DNA from: JASFYU01 sp045046905
GTDB taxonomy: Bacteria > Bacteroidota > Bacteroidia > Flavobacteriales > Flavobacteriaceae
Direction: 5' to 3'
DNA length: 20,412 nt
Assembly (NCBI GenBank): GCA_045046905.1
Contig: JASFYU010000119.1
Location: 1 to 20,412, forward strand
Shown here: positions 1 through 7,386 of the stretch, in pieces
How the letters are laid out: each line of letters starts with the position of its first letter
Numbering within the stretch: position 1 is the first letter of the stretch
The notes under the pieces: generated by a model
Told to the model about the DNA's origin: nothing
Databases searched by the model: none
Seen by the model: only the letters and a program-made list of their open reading frames with translations
Program-made: the position numbers and the translations under genes

Positions 1-1
1 T

Positions 2-562
2 CAAATTAACCCGTTAGTCTTTCTAAAATTCAGCTTCGAATTGAATAAAAAAGCATCTAAACTGTAAACAAATCTTAGGTCGAACTCAGGTTATAAGGAT
101 TTTGGCGCAGATATATCAGTCTACCAAACCCTGTTCAAAAGTATGGAACTAGAAATAGGAGGCAAATATCTTGATTTTGGAGAACTATCATTTCTATCGG
201 GTGATATGGGCATAACCTTATATACGGGCGATTTCTATATAAATATAAGAGGAGGCATGGGCCCTAAAATACAAGATCAACTTGTACAAAACTATCAAAG
301 AGCAGTACGTTACTATCTTCAAAGTGACGAAAACTATCTGTATGCTCATATTTGTACAGGAATTTCCTCTGATGAAGCTACACAGTTTACTCAAATCGTA
401 AATAACCCAAATCTAAAGACGTATTACGCCCTAGCCGGATTATCAAAATGGTTCGGCAACTTAAATTTAGGACTTAGCACCGGATATCAATATCAAGAAC
501 TTAGCAAAGACCGTATTGGCCATCAAATATTATGAAGCATAAATCTAAAATATAGGCTTTGA
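2..562 (+). pseudogene. Decayed YaiO-family outer-membrane beta-barrel protein (3' part, two in-frame stops)
   Basis: One reading frame runs from the left edge to a TGA at 560-562 but is broken by TAA at 65-67 and TGA at 533-535. The intact middle piece starts at the ATG at 143 (130 residues). It has the alternating aromatic/polar pattern of the YaiO-type outer-membrane beta-barrel (for example a GGKYLDFGEL strand and ARYYL-like RAVRYYL). After the second stop the same frame continues with eight residues, SINLKYRL, then TGA. That resembles the closing beta-strand of this family, which usually follows a GNQ-like turn; here the turn reads GHQIL. The stretch before 65 also looks like barrel sequence. 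A protein ending at 535 would lack the terminal strand needed for outer-membrane insertion, so I infer a pseudogene. Sequencing errors at both stops are the alternative. The 5' end lies outside the window. Confidence 0.68.
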
Positions 563-602
563 GCTTAAGGGCACCTCTAAAAACACCTTCGCATCAAAAC
601 CC

Positions 603-1304
603 TCAGCGCTTAACTTCTGCCTCAAAAAGCACTTCAAAGTACTTTAGCAATTTCACCTTTACCTCTTCTATATTCACTTCTTTTTTTCCCAATTCTACAT
701 TCAAAGAAGTAACAGCCTTACCCTGAATACCGCAGGGTACCATTAGATCAAAATACCCCAAATCGGCATTCACGTTCAGCGCAAAACCATGCATGGTCAC
801 CCATCGGCTGGCACGTACGCCCAGGGCGCATATTTTTCTAGCGAAGGGAGTACCAACATCTAACCAAACACCAGTCTCTCCTTTCGAGCGTTCTGCTTTA
901 AGACCGTATTCGGCCAAGGTGAGAATAACCATTTCTTCCAAATAGCGCAGGTATTTGTGAATATCGGTAAAGAAATTATCTAAATCCAGAATAGGATAGC
1001 CTACAATTTGACCGGGGCCATGATAGGTAATATCGCCTCCTCTGTTTATTTTATAGAATTTAGCTCCTTTATCGGCAAGGTCGGCCTCATTGATAAGCAG
1101 GTTATCTTTATTACCACTCTTGCCTAAAGTATACACATGCGGATGCTCTACAAACAAAAAATGATTGGAGGTCATCGCCTGAGCGCCCTCTCTCATATTT
1201 TTTATTTTAAGGTCAACGGTCTGTTGAAAAAGAAGTTCTTGGTAGTCCCAAGTTTCTTTATAATCTTTCAGTCCTAAATCTTCTAGAGATACTTTTTTGT
1301 TCAT
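603..1304 (-). CDS. lipB: Octanoyltransferase LipB
   Basis: Transfers the octanoyl group from acyl carrier protein to the lipoyl domains of 2-oxoacid dehydrogenases and the glycine cleavage system, the first step of endogenous lipoate synthesis in the cytoplasm. The 233-residue length is normal. The LipB signature RGGDITYHGPGQ lies at residues 88-99. The RKICALGVR segment (156-164) contains the catalytic Lys157, and the thioester-forming Cys191 sits in PCGI. The gene follows a lipoprotein gene with TAATG overlap (the A of the upstream TAA is the first base of this ATG), so translation is probably coupled and transcription driven from the promoter at 2096-2124. No terminator hairpin is obvious between this gene and the left pseudogene. 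Confidence 0.97.
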   Translation of the reverse strand: MNKKVSLEDLGLKDYKETWDYQELLFQQTVDLKIKNMREGAQAMTSNHFLFVEHPHVYTLGKSGNKDNLLINEADLADKGAKFYKINRGGDITYHGPGQIVGYPILDLDNFFTDIHKYLRYLEEMVILTLAEYGLKAERSKGETGVWLDVGTPFARKICALGVRASRWVTMHGFALNVNADLGYFDLMVPCGIQGKAVTSLNVELGKKEVNIEEVKVKLLKYFEVLFEAEVKR

Positions 1305-2071
1305 TACTCAAAAACTACTTCTATATTAAAGAACTCCGGGTCATTGTCCATTTCATACATATTAGCCTCAAGTTCAACCCCTTTAAAGTCTGAAAGAATT
1401 TTGGCATTTTTATTACTTATACTCTTGATACGATAGGGAAACCTGTACACCTGTTTAAAACGTATCATATCTGCAAAGGGATTATCATCTTGCGACGAGG
1501 TATCTTTTTTCATCGCTATTTCAGCCATAGCCTCCTCAGTGATTTTCCTAGAAAAACCTTGGACACTAAAAACTGTAGTAAAAGATTTCGACATTGAAAA
1601 AAGAGCACGCAACCCCTTATCCTCGCCAACAGAATCTTTTTCAGCACTCGCCATTGGACCCGCTACTTGGTTCAATTCTTTGATATCTGCCTTTTTTACT
1701 GCATCGGCAAACTTGGCAATATCATCTATTTTTGTAAAGGCATAGGCCAAACGCATATTCATTTGCTTCTTCTCATCATTTATTTTCATTGCAAATTGCA
1801 AAGGCCTCAGTAATTCTAACTTTTCCTGTTCATCATTTGACAATGTGGCAATACTATCCTTTTTAAGTTCTAGAAAGCTAGCAAAATTAATAAGTGTATC
1901 TATATCTTTCGACGGTATAGAGTCCTGACTATCATCCATTTTCATCATTTCAGACATATCAAAACCTATTTCATAACTACCACTACCATCTTTTTGAAAT
2001 ATGATTTCTTCACGGATCTGGCAACTATTTAAAATAAGGAGAGTCAATAAAAATACTGCGCCATGTTTCAT
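1304..2071 (-). CDS. Predicted lipoprotein of unknown function
   Basis: A 255-residue protein with a short hydrophobic signal and a lipobox (LNSC, Cys17), so it is probably a lipid-anchored envelope protein. After the Cys comes a short beta-like segment (EEIIFQKDGSGSYEIGFDMSEMM). A Lys/Asp/Glu-rich helical middle (about 50-140) follows, then a C-terminal part rich in beta pattern ending NIEVVFE. I recognise no enzyme motif. It resembles the uncharacterised lipoproteins often found beside lipB in Flavobacteriaceae (recollection, not searched). It is first in a two-gene unit with lipB, overlapping by one base, and has a strong candidate promoter 25-53 bp upstream. The pairing with a lipoate enzyme may be only positional. 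Confidence 0.85.
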   Translation of the reverse strand: MKHGAVFLLTLLILNSCQIREEIIFQKDGSGSYEIGFDMSEMMKMDDSQDSIPSKDIDTLINFASFLELKKDSIATLSNDEQEKLELLRPLQFAMKINDEKKQMNMRLAYAFTKIDDIAKFADAVKKADIKELNQVAGPMASAEKDSVGEDKGLRALFSMSKSFTTVFSVQGFSRKITEEAMAEIAMKKDTSSQDDNPFADMIRFKQVYRFPYRIKSISNKNAKILSDFKGVELEANMYEMDNDPEFFNIEVVFE

Positions 2072-2095
2072 CTATACGATTATGAATTAATAAAG

Positions 2096-2124
2096 CAAAG
2101 ATACAAAGCCTTAAAAGATAACAA
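2096..2124 (-). promoter_or_regulatory. Bacteroidota-type promoter for the lipoprotein-lipB unit
   Basis: On the minus strand TTG (2124-2122) is followed after 18 bases by TATCTTTG (2103-2096), matching the Flavobacterium pattern TTG-N17-23-TAnnTTTG. The start codon of the lipoprotein lies 24 bases downstream, giving a short leader. Confidence 0.7.
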
Positions 2125-2193
2125 TGAGGATTGAAAGGCCGTTTCCTTACTTCGAATACCCATTCACGACCTTGCATGATAATCAAGACAGGC

Positions 2194-2349
2194 CTAATTC
2201 GGATTATTGAGTATGACCAATGCGGCAATAACACCTGGCACCCACCCACAGAAAGTAAGCAATAAGACAATAAAAAAAGAACCACAGCCCTTGCCAATAA
2301 CAGATAGTGGAGGAAATATGATAGCCAATAAAACTCTTAAAAAACTCAT
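2194..2349 (-). CDS. Pmp3/YqaE (UPF0057) family small membrane protein
   Basis: A 51-residue membrane protein. The sequence follows the Pmp3 family closely: a first hydrophobic segment with FPPLSV (residues 12-17), the conserved turn GKGCG (19-23), and a second hydrophobic segment with CGWVPGVIAAL (34-44). It is predicted to sit in the inner membrane with two helices. Family members in bacteria and eukaryotes are linked to membrane potential and salt or stress tolerance; the exact role here is unknown. The gene lies alone, divergent from lysS, with a promoter at 2434-2467 and a leader of roughly 75-80 bases. Overlapping open frames on both strands here are shadows of it. Confidence 0.9.
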   Translation of the reverse strand: MSFLRVLLAIIFPPLSVIGKGCGSFFIVLLLTFCGWVPGVIAALVILNNPN

Positions 2350-2433
2350 TGTTACAGGATTTTTGATTGATGTACTTCATTTGACGCAAAAAGGTTCTTT
2401 TTGTTACAGTACAAATGAATAATCAATTCATTG

Positions 2434-2467
2434 CAAACTTACATTAAACAAAGGTCTCGACTGACAA
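2434..2467 (-). promoter_or_regulatory. Promoter for the Pmp3-family gene
   Basis: On the minus strand TTG (2467-2465) and an exact -7 box TAAGTTTG (2441-2434) are separated by 23 bases, the upper end of the accepted spacing for Bacteroidota sigma-A promoters. The first T run (TTTTG) also fits the -33 element. Confidence 0.55.
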
Positions 2468-2522
2468 AAGACTATTATTTGAAACACCACACATTTTTAC
2501 CGTATAAGCTTCAGGCAGTGTG

Positions 2523-2601
2523 TCATTGAAGCGGTACATCATTGAAGCTTTGTTCCATTAAAGCATTACGCATTAAATCATTGTATCATTAAAACAATAT
2601 A
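2523..2601 (+). repeat. Degenerate 16-bp tandem array upstream of lysS
   Basis: Five units begin at 2523, 2539, 2555, 2570 and 2586, so the period is 16, 16, 15 and 16 bases. The consensus is approximately YCATTRAAGCNNTRYA; the first two units share an exact 10-base core TCATTGAAGC and the others vary it. The array ends 12 bases before the lysS -7 box. It is too short and continuous to be CRISPR and shows no coding frame. It may be a repeated binding site or slippage-derived sequence. Confidence 0.6.
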
Positions 2602-2613
2602 CCCTTGATACCT

Positions 2614-2621
2614 TATATTTG
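2614..2621 (+). promoter_or_regulatory. -7 box of the lysS promoter
   Basis: TATATTTG is an exact TAnnTTTG match 19 bases before the ATG at 2641. The -33 position holds TTA (2589-2591, spacing 22) instead of TTG, inside the last unit of the tandem array. Its position downstream of a possible TTG start at 2605 argues for the ATG at 2641 as the true start. Confidence 0.6.
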
Positions 2622-2640
2622 CAGCCTTAATATATTATAT

Positions 2641-4341
2641 ATGCAGCTTTCGGAACAAGAAATTATTAGACGTGAAAAATTGACCAAATTAAGGGAAATG
2701 GGTATCGACCCCTACCCCGCTGCTTTGTACCCTGTAGATGCTACTTCAAAAAATTGCAAAGAAAATTACCAAGAAGGAAAAAAAGTAATTATTTCAGGCA
2801 GATTAATGTCAAGAAGGATCCAAGGTAAAGCCTCCTTTGCCGAATTACAAGATAGCCAGGGCCGTATTCAGGTTTATTTCAACCGTGATGAAATCTGCCC
2901 GGGAGAAGATAAAGCATTATACAATGACGTCTATAAAAAGCTACTTGATATTGGTGATATCATTGGTATCGAAGGCGAACTTTTCACCACTCAAGTAGGC
3001 GAAAAGACGGTCATGGTAAAAAACTTTACGCTGCTATGCAAATCGCTGCGACCATTACCATTGCCAAAAAAAGATGCAGATGGCAATGTCTATGATGAAT
3101 TTAATGACCCCGAACAACGCTATCGCCAGCGGTATGTAGACTTGGTCGTGAACCCTGCCGTAAAAGAAACGTTTATCAAGCGTACTAAAATCACAAACAG
3201 TATACGCGAATTCTATAATGACAGAGGTTATTTAGAAGTCGAGACCCCTATTTTACAACCCATACCCGGTGGTGCGGCTGCAAGACCATTTTTAACGCAC
3301 CATAATGCACTGAACATTCCGTTATACCTGCGTATAGCCAATGAGCTTTATTTAAAACGCCTAATCGTCGGAGGATTCGATGGCGTTTATGAGTTTTCAA
3401 AAGATTTCAGAAACGAGGGTATGGATCGCACCCATAATCCTGAATTCACGGTTATGGAACTTTATGTAGCCTATAAAGATTATAATTGGATGATGGACAT
3501 CACGGAAGAGCTTTTAGAAAAGGTCGCCCTAGATGCCAATGGTTCTTCCAAGGCAAAGGTCGGCGAACATGAAATCGAATTCAAGGCTCCTTATGCCAGA
3601 GTGCCTATTCTCGAAGCTATAAAAATACATACCGGTTTCGATGTTGCCGGAATGAATAAAACTGAATTGGGCCAAGTGGCCAAAAAATTAAATATTGAGG
3701 TAGATGATTCAATGGGTATCGGAAAACTCATCGATGAGATTTTCGGAGAGCAGTGTGAACACCACTATGTGCAGCCCACTTTTATTATCGACTACCCGAA
3801 AGAGATGAGTCCGTTGACCAAAGAACACCGCACAAACCCGGCCTTGACCGAGCGTTTCGAGCTTATCGTCAACGGCAAAGAAATTGCCAATGCCTATTCA
3901 GAGCTCAATGACCCTATTGATCAACGCGAGCGTTTTGAAGAACAACTAAAACTATCCGAAAAAGGAGATGATGAGGCCATGTTCATCGATCAAGATTTTC
4001 TCAGGGCCTTGGAATATGGCATGCCCCCGACCTCGGGTATCGGTATCGGCATCGACCGTTTGGTCATGTTACTGACCAACAATTCCTCGATACAAGAAGT
4101 ATTGTTCTTTCCGCAAATGAGGCCTGAGCGACATGTCTCCATTGAAATCGTACTAAATGATGATGCAAAACTTGTGTTCGATTTTTTAAAAAAGGCCAAA
4201 AAACTTCTGTTGAATGAGTTAAAAGAACAAGCCGGATTATCAAATAAGAAATGGGACAAAGCTATTAAAGAACTCACCAAGAACAAGGTGGCAGAAGTCA
4301 GCAAGACCGAGGACGGCCTTTTTGTATCCATAATTTCTTAA
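2641..4341 (+). CDS. lysS: Lysyl-tRNA synthetase (class II)
   Basis: Charges tRNA-Lys with lysine in the cytoplasm. With the ATG at 2641 the protein has 566 residues. Residues about 49-80 form the N-terminal OB-fold anticodon-binding start. Motif 2 (FRNEGMDRTHNPEF) is near 256-269 and motif 3 (GIGIGIDRLVML) near 466-477, with PGGAAARPF and the HNPEFT segment typical of LysRS. About 60 residues after the usual end form a Lys-rich C-terminal extension, which I recall as common in Bacteroidota enzymes. An in-frame TTG at 2605 would add 12 residues but overlaps the promoter box, so it is rejected. The gene is transcribed alone and divergently from the Pmp3-family gene. Confidence 0.97.
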   Translation: MQLSEQEIIRREKLTKLREMGIDPYPAALYPVDATSKNCKENYQEGKKVIISGRLMSRRIQGKASFAELQDSQGRIQVYFNRDEICPGEDKALYNDVYKKLLDIGDIIGIEGELFTTQVGEKTVMVKNFTLLCKSLRPLPLPKKDADGNVYDEFNDPEQRYRQRYVDLVVNPAVKETFIKRTKITNSIREFYNDRGYLEVETPILQPIPGGAAARPFLTHHNALNIPLYLRIANELYLKRLIVGGFDGVYEFSKDFRNEGMDRTHNPEFTVMELYVAYKDYNWMMDITEELLEKVALDANGSSKAKVGEHEIEFKAPYARVPILEAIKIHTGFDVAGMNKTELGQVAKKLNIEVDDSMGIGKLIDEIFGEQCEHHYVQPTFIIDYPKEMSPLTKEHRTNPALTERFELIVNGKEIANAYSELNDPIDQRERFEEQLKLSEKGDDEAMFIDQDFLRALEYGMPPTSGIGIGIDRLVMLLTNNSSIQEVLFFPQMRPERHVSIEIVLNDDAKLVFDFLKKAKKLLLNELKEQAGLSNKKWDKAIKELTKNKVAEVSKTEDGLFVSIIS

Positions 4342-4417
4342 ATACAGATTTTCTTGTTTTAGAATCGCAACTATTCAGCCGAGTATTTTTGAGATAAAAA
4401 AATTGTTATTTTTTTTG

Positions 4418-4506
4418 TAGCTCAAGGCTCATCTGAGGAGTAATAGCAGGGCTCTTGCAACGAAAATAGCCGCAGAAGTGTAGAATAAGAGTTCCTTTTT
4501 TAGCTA
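4418..4506. repeat. Imperfect inverted-repeat element between lysS and the DUF1549/DUF1553 gene
   Basis: The 306-base gap 4342-4647 has no gene. Inside it, TAGCT (4418-4422) and AGCTA (4502-4506) bound an 89-base stretch whose arms pair imperfectly: TAGCTCAAGGCTCATCT on the left against AGAATAAGAGTTCC followed by a T-run and TAGCTA on the right. The loop contains two AATAGC copies. Similar intergenic elements are, from memory, dispersed in Flavobacteriaceae; this was not checked. It could be a small non-autonomous repeat or act as a terminator for lysS. Confidence 0.4.
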
Positions 4507-4647
4507 AAATTGACTTCTGACGAATAATTACTTAGAATCACTGAAGTAAGATACCGCCTTAATTACTACTATTGGGCGCTAATTTTGATTCTTAAACTTT
4601 CAAAATTTCTTATATTTATAATCGATAGTAATTCAATCTTATCAATT

Positions 4648-7386
4648 GTGAAAAAGGAAATAGCTTTTAAGAGTATTCTGCCGCTGTTCATGGCGGCCTC
4701 CTTTCTTTTATTTCAATCGTGCCAATCATCTGACCCTATTGATTTCAGCACTCAGATCAAACCCATTCTCAACAGCAGATGTATTGGCTGCCATGGTGGG
4801 GTGAAGAAAAATGGGGGCTTCAGTTTACTCTTTGAAAAAGAGGCCTTTGCGGATACCGAATCGGGCAAGCCGGCTATTATTCGCGGAGATGCTTCTGGCA
4901 GTGAATTTATTAGGCGTTTGCTCGAAGATGACCCTGAGCTTCGCATGCCCTATGAAAAACCAAAGCTCTCAGAAGAGGAAATCGACCTATTGACCCGTTG
5001 GATTGACCAAGGTGCTAAATGGGGTAAACATTGGGCCTATTCTCTACCCGAAAAAGTTGAAATTCCGACAGTAACCGAAAAGGCCGGTTTTTCTTCCGAC
5101 ACCACTTATCCCTTTATAAAAAATGGAATCGACAATTTCATTATGGCTCGCTTGAATAGTGAAAAACTACGCCCCAATACAGCTGCCGAAGACAATATCA
5201 TCGCACGAAGATTGGCCCTAGACATAAACGGCATACCCCCTTCTCAAAAGCTATTCGATGCTTTTACAAAGGGCACACTCTCCTACGAAGCTCTGGTCGA
5301 CAGCCTCCTCTCCAAAAAAACCTATGGTGAAAAATGGGCCAGTTGGTGGTTAGATATGGCTCGGTATGCCGATTCAAAAGGCTATGAAAAAGACAAAGGT
5401 CGCGATATATGGCAGTACAGAGACTGGGTCATTAGGGCGCTGAACAATGATATGCCCTACAATCAGTTCACTATAGAGCAGTTGGCCGGGGACCTCTTGC
5501 CTCAACCCTCTGTAAACCAGCTAATAGCCACCGCATTTCACAGAAATACCATGAACAATGATGAGGGCGGAAGCGATGATGAAGAATTTCGTGTTGCCAC
5601 AGTACTCGATCGTACCAACACTACTTTCGAAGTATGGCAAAGCACCACCATAGGCTGTGTGCAATGCCACAGTCACCCCTATGACCCATTTAAACACAAA
5701 GAATATTACAATCTCTTGGCCTTTTTTAATAATTCAAGAGATGAGGATACCCCCGATGAATCCCCTGTACTTAAATTCTATTCTGCTGAGCAGCAAAAAC
5801 AAGTGCAGCAGATTAATAGGTGGGTTTCGCGCTTTGGAAATAAAAAAATAGCCACTGATTACAAGAATTTTCTTCAATACACAGAACCTGTATACAAGGC
5901 ACACATTTTTAAAGATTTTCTCAATGGATCATACGACGACCATGTGTCATTTGTACTCTGGAACAATGGTTCTTGCAAATTAGAAGGCGCATATACAAAC
6001 AATGCCAGTCATATCTATTTGAATTATTCATCTCATTTTAACGGCACCAAATTAATAGTGCGTAAGAATAATGCCCAAGGCGAAATTGTAGCGGAGCTGA
6101 CCATCAATAAAACAAAAGGTACTATTACTAGAAAAATTCCATTTAAAAAGATCAATGTACAAACGGATCTTTATTTTGAAACAAAGAACAATAAAGCTCC
6201 TAAAGAGGTCAATATTATCAATGTTTATTGGGCTGCTTTTTTAGAAGATATGCCCGGAAAAAGTGAACCGGGTTATGACTCTACCGAGAAGATGTTTATA
6301 AAAGTTATCAATACAAAAACTCCGACGGTGCCCATATTGGCCGAAAACCCAAGGTATATGAAACGTACTACACAGGTTTTTGAGCGCGGTAATTGGCTTT
6401 TAAAAGCTGACACCGTACAAGCCAGAACACCCCAGTCACTGAACTCGTGGAACACGAATTGGCCAAACAATCGCTTAGGCTTATCAAAATGGATGGTCGA
6501 TAAAAAAAATCCGTTGACCGCCCGCACTTTGGTCAACAGAGTATGGCACCAAATTTTTGGTCATGGCATTGTCTCGACCATTGAGGATATGGGATCGCAA
6601 TCAGAACCACCATCACACCCGGCATTGTTAGATTGGTTGGCACTTCGGTTTATGAATGAGCATGAATGGAGCATAAAGTCCTTGGTCAAAGAAATAGTCT
6701 TGTCAGGCACCTATCGTCAAAGTTCACAGAGCAACCCCGAATCCTATCAAAAAGATCCCGAAAACAAACTGTATGCCAGAGGCCCTCGACTACGTTTAAG
6801 TGCTGAACAGATTCGCGACCAAGCCTTGGCGACTTCAGGCTTACTGAGCTCTAAAATGTATGGCCCTGGGGTCATGCCCCCACAACCTGAAGGCGTTTGG
6901 GAAACCGTGTACAACGGCTCAAAATGGATGCTAAGCAAGGGGGAAGACCGATACCGAAGAGCCGTATATACATATTTAAAAAGAACAAGTCCGTATCCCT
7001 CATTCCTGACCTTTGACGCAGGCAGTAGAGAAGTCTGCTCCATTCGAAGAACGGTCACCAACACCCCTTTACAAGCCTTGGTAACGCTGAATGACCCCGT
7101 GTATGTAGAGGCGGCATACCAATTGGCAAAAAACATGCAAGTACCCCATGATATCGAAAAAAGCATTGCCCTTAGCTACCAAAAAGCGACCCTTTCGCAG
7201 ATTTCAGAAACAACATTGAAGGCATTAAAAGAATTGTACCAAATCTCATTATCGGAGTTTGAGCGTAATTCAGGGGCCTCTGAAATGTTCCTGCATTTTG
7301 ATGAAGCGCCAAGCGTAGAATTAAGCGCCTTAACGGTCGTGGCGAATGCGATTATGAACTTGGATGAATTTTTAACCAAAGGATGA
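4648..7386 (+). CDS. Planctomycete-type cytochrome/DUF1549/DUF1553 lipoprotein with carbohydrate-binding-like insert
   Basis: From the GTG at 4648 the protein has 912 residues and opens with a good lipoprotein signal (LLFQSC, Cys25). A TTG at 4585 would add 21 residues and spoil the signal peptide. Domains in order: a planctomycete-type cytochrome C domain with heme motif CIGCH (45-49); DUF1549 (about 158-360) with a second CXXCH, CVQCH (337-341); a beta-rich insert (about 410-555) with CBM6-like features (IYLNYSS, KTKGTITRKIPF, DLYFETK); and DUF1553 (about 605-865) with NPLTARTLVNRVW at about 621-633. The protein is probably extracytoplasmic, binding heme and perhaps glycans. The family function is not biochemically established. 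It overlaps the next gene by 4 bp (ATGA). Domain calls are confident, the CBM-like insert less so. Confidence 0.92.
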   Translation: MKKEIAFKSILPLFMAASFLLFQSCQSSDPIDFSTQIKPILNSRCIGCHGGVKKNGGFSLLFEKEAFADTESGKPAIIRGDASGSEFIRRLLEDDPELRMPYEKPKLSEEEIDLLTRWIDQGAKWGKHWAYSLPEKVEIPTVTEKAGFSSDTTYPFIKNGIDNFIMARLNSEKLRPNTAAEDNIIARRLALDINGIPPSQKLFDAFTKGTLSYEALVDSLLSKKTYGEKWASWWLDMARYADSKGYEKDKGRDIWQYRDWVIRALNNDMPYNQFTIEQLAGDLLPQPSVNQLIATAFHRNTMNNDEGGSDDEEFRVATVLDRTNTTFEVWQSTTIGCVQCHSHPYDPFKHKEYYNLLAFFNNSRDEDTPDESPVLKFYSAEQQKQVQQINRWVSRFGNKKIATDYKNFLQYTEPVYKAHIFKDFLNGSYDDHVSFVLWNNGSCKLEGAYTNNASHIYLNYSSHFNGTKLIVRKNNAQGEIVAELTINKTKGTITRKIPFKKINVQTDLYFETKNNKAPKEVNIINVYWAAFLEDMPGKSEPGYDSTEKMFIKVINTKTPTVPILAENPRYMKRTTQVFERGNWLLKADTVQARTPQSLNSWNTNWPNNRLGLSKWMVDKKNPLTARTLVNRVWHQIFGHGIVSTIEDMGSQSEPPSHPALLDWLALRFMNEHEWSIKSLVKEIVLSGTYRQSSQSNPESYQKDPENKLYARGPRLRLSAEQIRDQALATSGLLSSKMYGPGVMPPQPEGVWETVYNGSKWMLSKGEDRYRRAVYTYLKRTSPYPSFLTFDAGSREVCSIRRTVTNTPLQALVTLNDPVYVEAAYQLAKNMQVPHDIEKSIALSYQKATLSQISETTLKALKELYQISLSEFERNSGASEMFLHFDEAPSVELSALTVVANAIMNLDEFLTKG

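Noticed and set aside
2204..2422. 61- and 71-residue open frames on both strands near the Pmp3 gene
   Set aside because: They are out-of-frame shadows of the 2194-2349 gene; only that frame matches a known family.
2523..2601. Short CRISPR array
   Set aside because: Units are contiguous with 16-bp period and no unique spacers; no cas genes nearby.
2605..2640. TTG start at 2605 adding 12 residues to LysRS
   Set aside because: The extension overlaps the TATATTTG promoter box, and the ATG at 2641 gives the expected N-terminus.
4585..4647. TTG start at 4585 adding 21 residues to the DUF1549/DUF1553 protein
   Set aside because: The added residues place a second hydrophobic stretch before the clean lipoprotein signal that begins at GTG 4648.
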